In this document: positions 7,032 through 7,386 of the stretch, in pieces
Layout of the letters: the number at the start of each line of letters is the position of its first letter
Position numbering within the stretch: position 1 is the first letter of the stretch
Assembly: GCA_019751575.1 (NCBI GenBank)
Contig: JAIENF010000657.1
Location: 1 to 7,386 of the forward strand
Reading direction: 5' to 3'
Length of the DNA: 7,386 nucleotides
Source of the DNA: Burkholderiales bacterium
Lineage (GTDB): Bacteria; Pseudomonadota; Gammaproteobacteria; Burkholderiales; CAIKXV01
Notes under the pieces: generated by a model
Seen by the model: the letters and a program-made list of their open reading frames with translations, nothing else
Database searches by the model: none
Told to the model about the DNA's origin: nothing
Position numbers and translations under genes: made by a program

Positions 7032-7386
7032 GCGACCTACTCAGCGGCTGCCGTCGGCAACAAGTGCCTGTCGGTCGTGGACGATTCACCCGCGAATGCC
7101 TGACGATCGACGTAGCCAGCTTGAGACGTTCGAGCCGAGGCATCGAAATCCTCGCCCGTCTGATGAGCGAACGCGGCATCCCGGCTGTTATCCGCAGCGA
7201 TAATGGCCCGGAATTCGTCAGCCTGGCGATCCTGAAGTGGCTCACCGAGAACAACGTCGAGACCGTCCAATCGATGCGGGTAAGCCGTGGCAGAACGGCC
7301 GAAACGAGAGCTTCGACGGCCGCCTGTGGGATGAATTCCTGAACGTCGAATGGTTCCGCACTCGCCGCGAGGCGCGGATCGTGATC
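7032..7386 (+). pseudogene. IS3-family transposase OrfB fragment, second type, frameshifted
   Basis: This matches the C-terminal half of an IS3-family OrfB of a different group from the one at 5451. Three successive frames are needed: NKCLSVVD up to about 7084, then FTRECLTIDVAS through GIEILARLMSERG, IRSDNGPEFVSLA and KWLTENNVE, then from about 7270 IDAGKPWQNG, NESFDGR, DEFLNVEWFRTRREA to the window end. Each switch (about 7083-7085 and 7264-7269) is explained by one missing base. The second catalytic Asp (codon 7199-7201) and the Glu (codon 7306-7308) are present, but the first Asp region is absent because homology begins only at about 7032-7060, right after the glycosyltransferase. The fragment continues beyond the window. 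It is non-functional as it stands. Programmed shifting is unlikely because IS3 frameshifting occurs between orfA and orfB, not inside the catalytic core. Confidence 0.85.

Overview
The window is GC-rich with tightly packed genes. It looks like a Gram-negative proteobacterium, plausibly a betaproteobacterium. That inference rests on two lipoprotein-type signals, IS3-family transposase debris and a TPR lipoprotein of the type found in exosortase/PEP-CTERM exopolysaccharide loci. No rRNA, tRNA or CRISPR array is visible, and taxonomy cannot be fixed from the sequence alone.

Layout. (1) Bases 1-515 hold the C-terminal half of GDP-L-fucose synthase (fcl), a nucleotide-sugar enzyme that supplies fucose for surface polysaccharide. 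(2) Bases 572-2965 encode a 797-residue TPR lipoprotein resembling PrsT (PEP_TPR_lipo), 56 bases downstream of fcl and on the same strand. (3) A perfect 8-bp hairpin lies between this gene and a convergent G3E/CobW GTPase of the YeiR type (3023-4117, minus strand). (4) Divergent from the GTPase is a membrane-anchored SGNH/GDSL hydrolase (4346-5281). (5) Bases 5282-6161 are gene debris. They contain a decayed fragment of a second YeiR-like GTPase gene (about 5313-5450, minus strand), joined base-to-base to an N- and C-terminally truncated IS3-family orfB (5451-about 5930) with an in-frame stop. A short lipoprotein-signal-like reading frame follows, and its stop overlaps the next start as ATGA. 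(6) Bases 6162-7013 encode an intact family 2 glycosyltransferase. (7) From about 7032 to the window end there is a second, different IS3-type orfB fragment with two frameshifts.

How it fits together. The fucose synthase, TPR lipoprotein, SGNH hydrolase and glycosyltransferase are consistent with the edge of a surface or exopolysaccharide locus: sugar supply, envelope assembly factor, possible acyl-group editing and sugar transfer. The zinc-type GTPase is the functional outlier. The right half has been reshaped by IS-associated rearrangement, leaving the glycosyltransferase between two transposase relics. I see no convincing new defence or mobile system. The most unusual item is the fossil GTPase paralogue fused to the transposase fragment.
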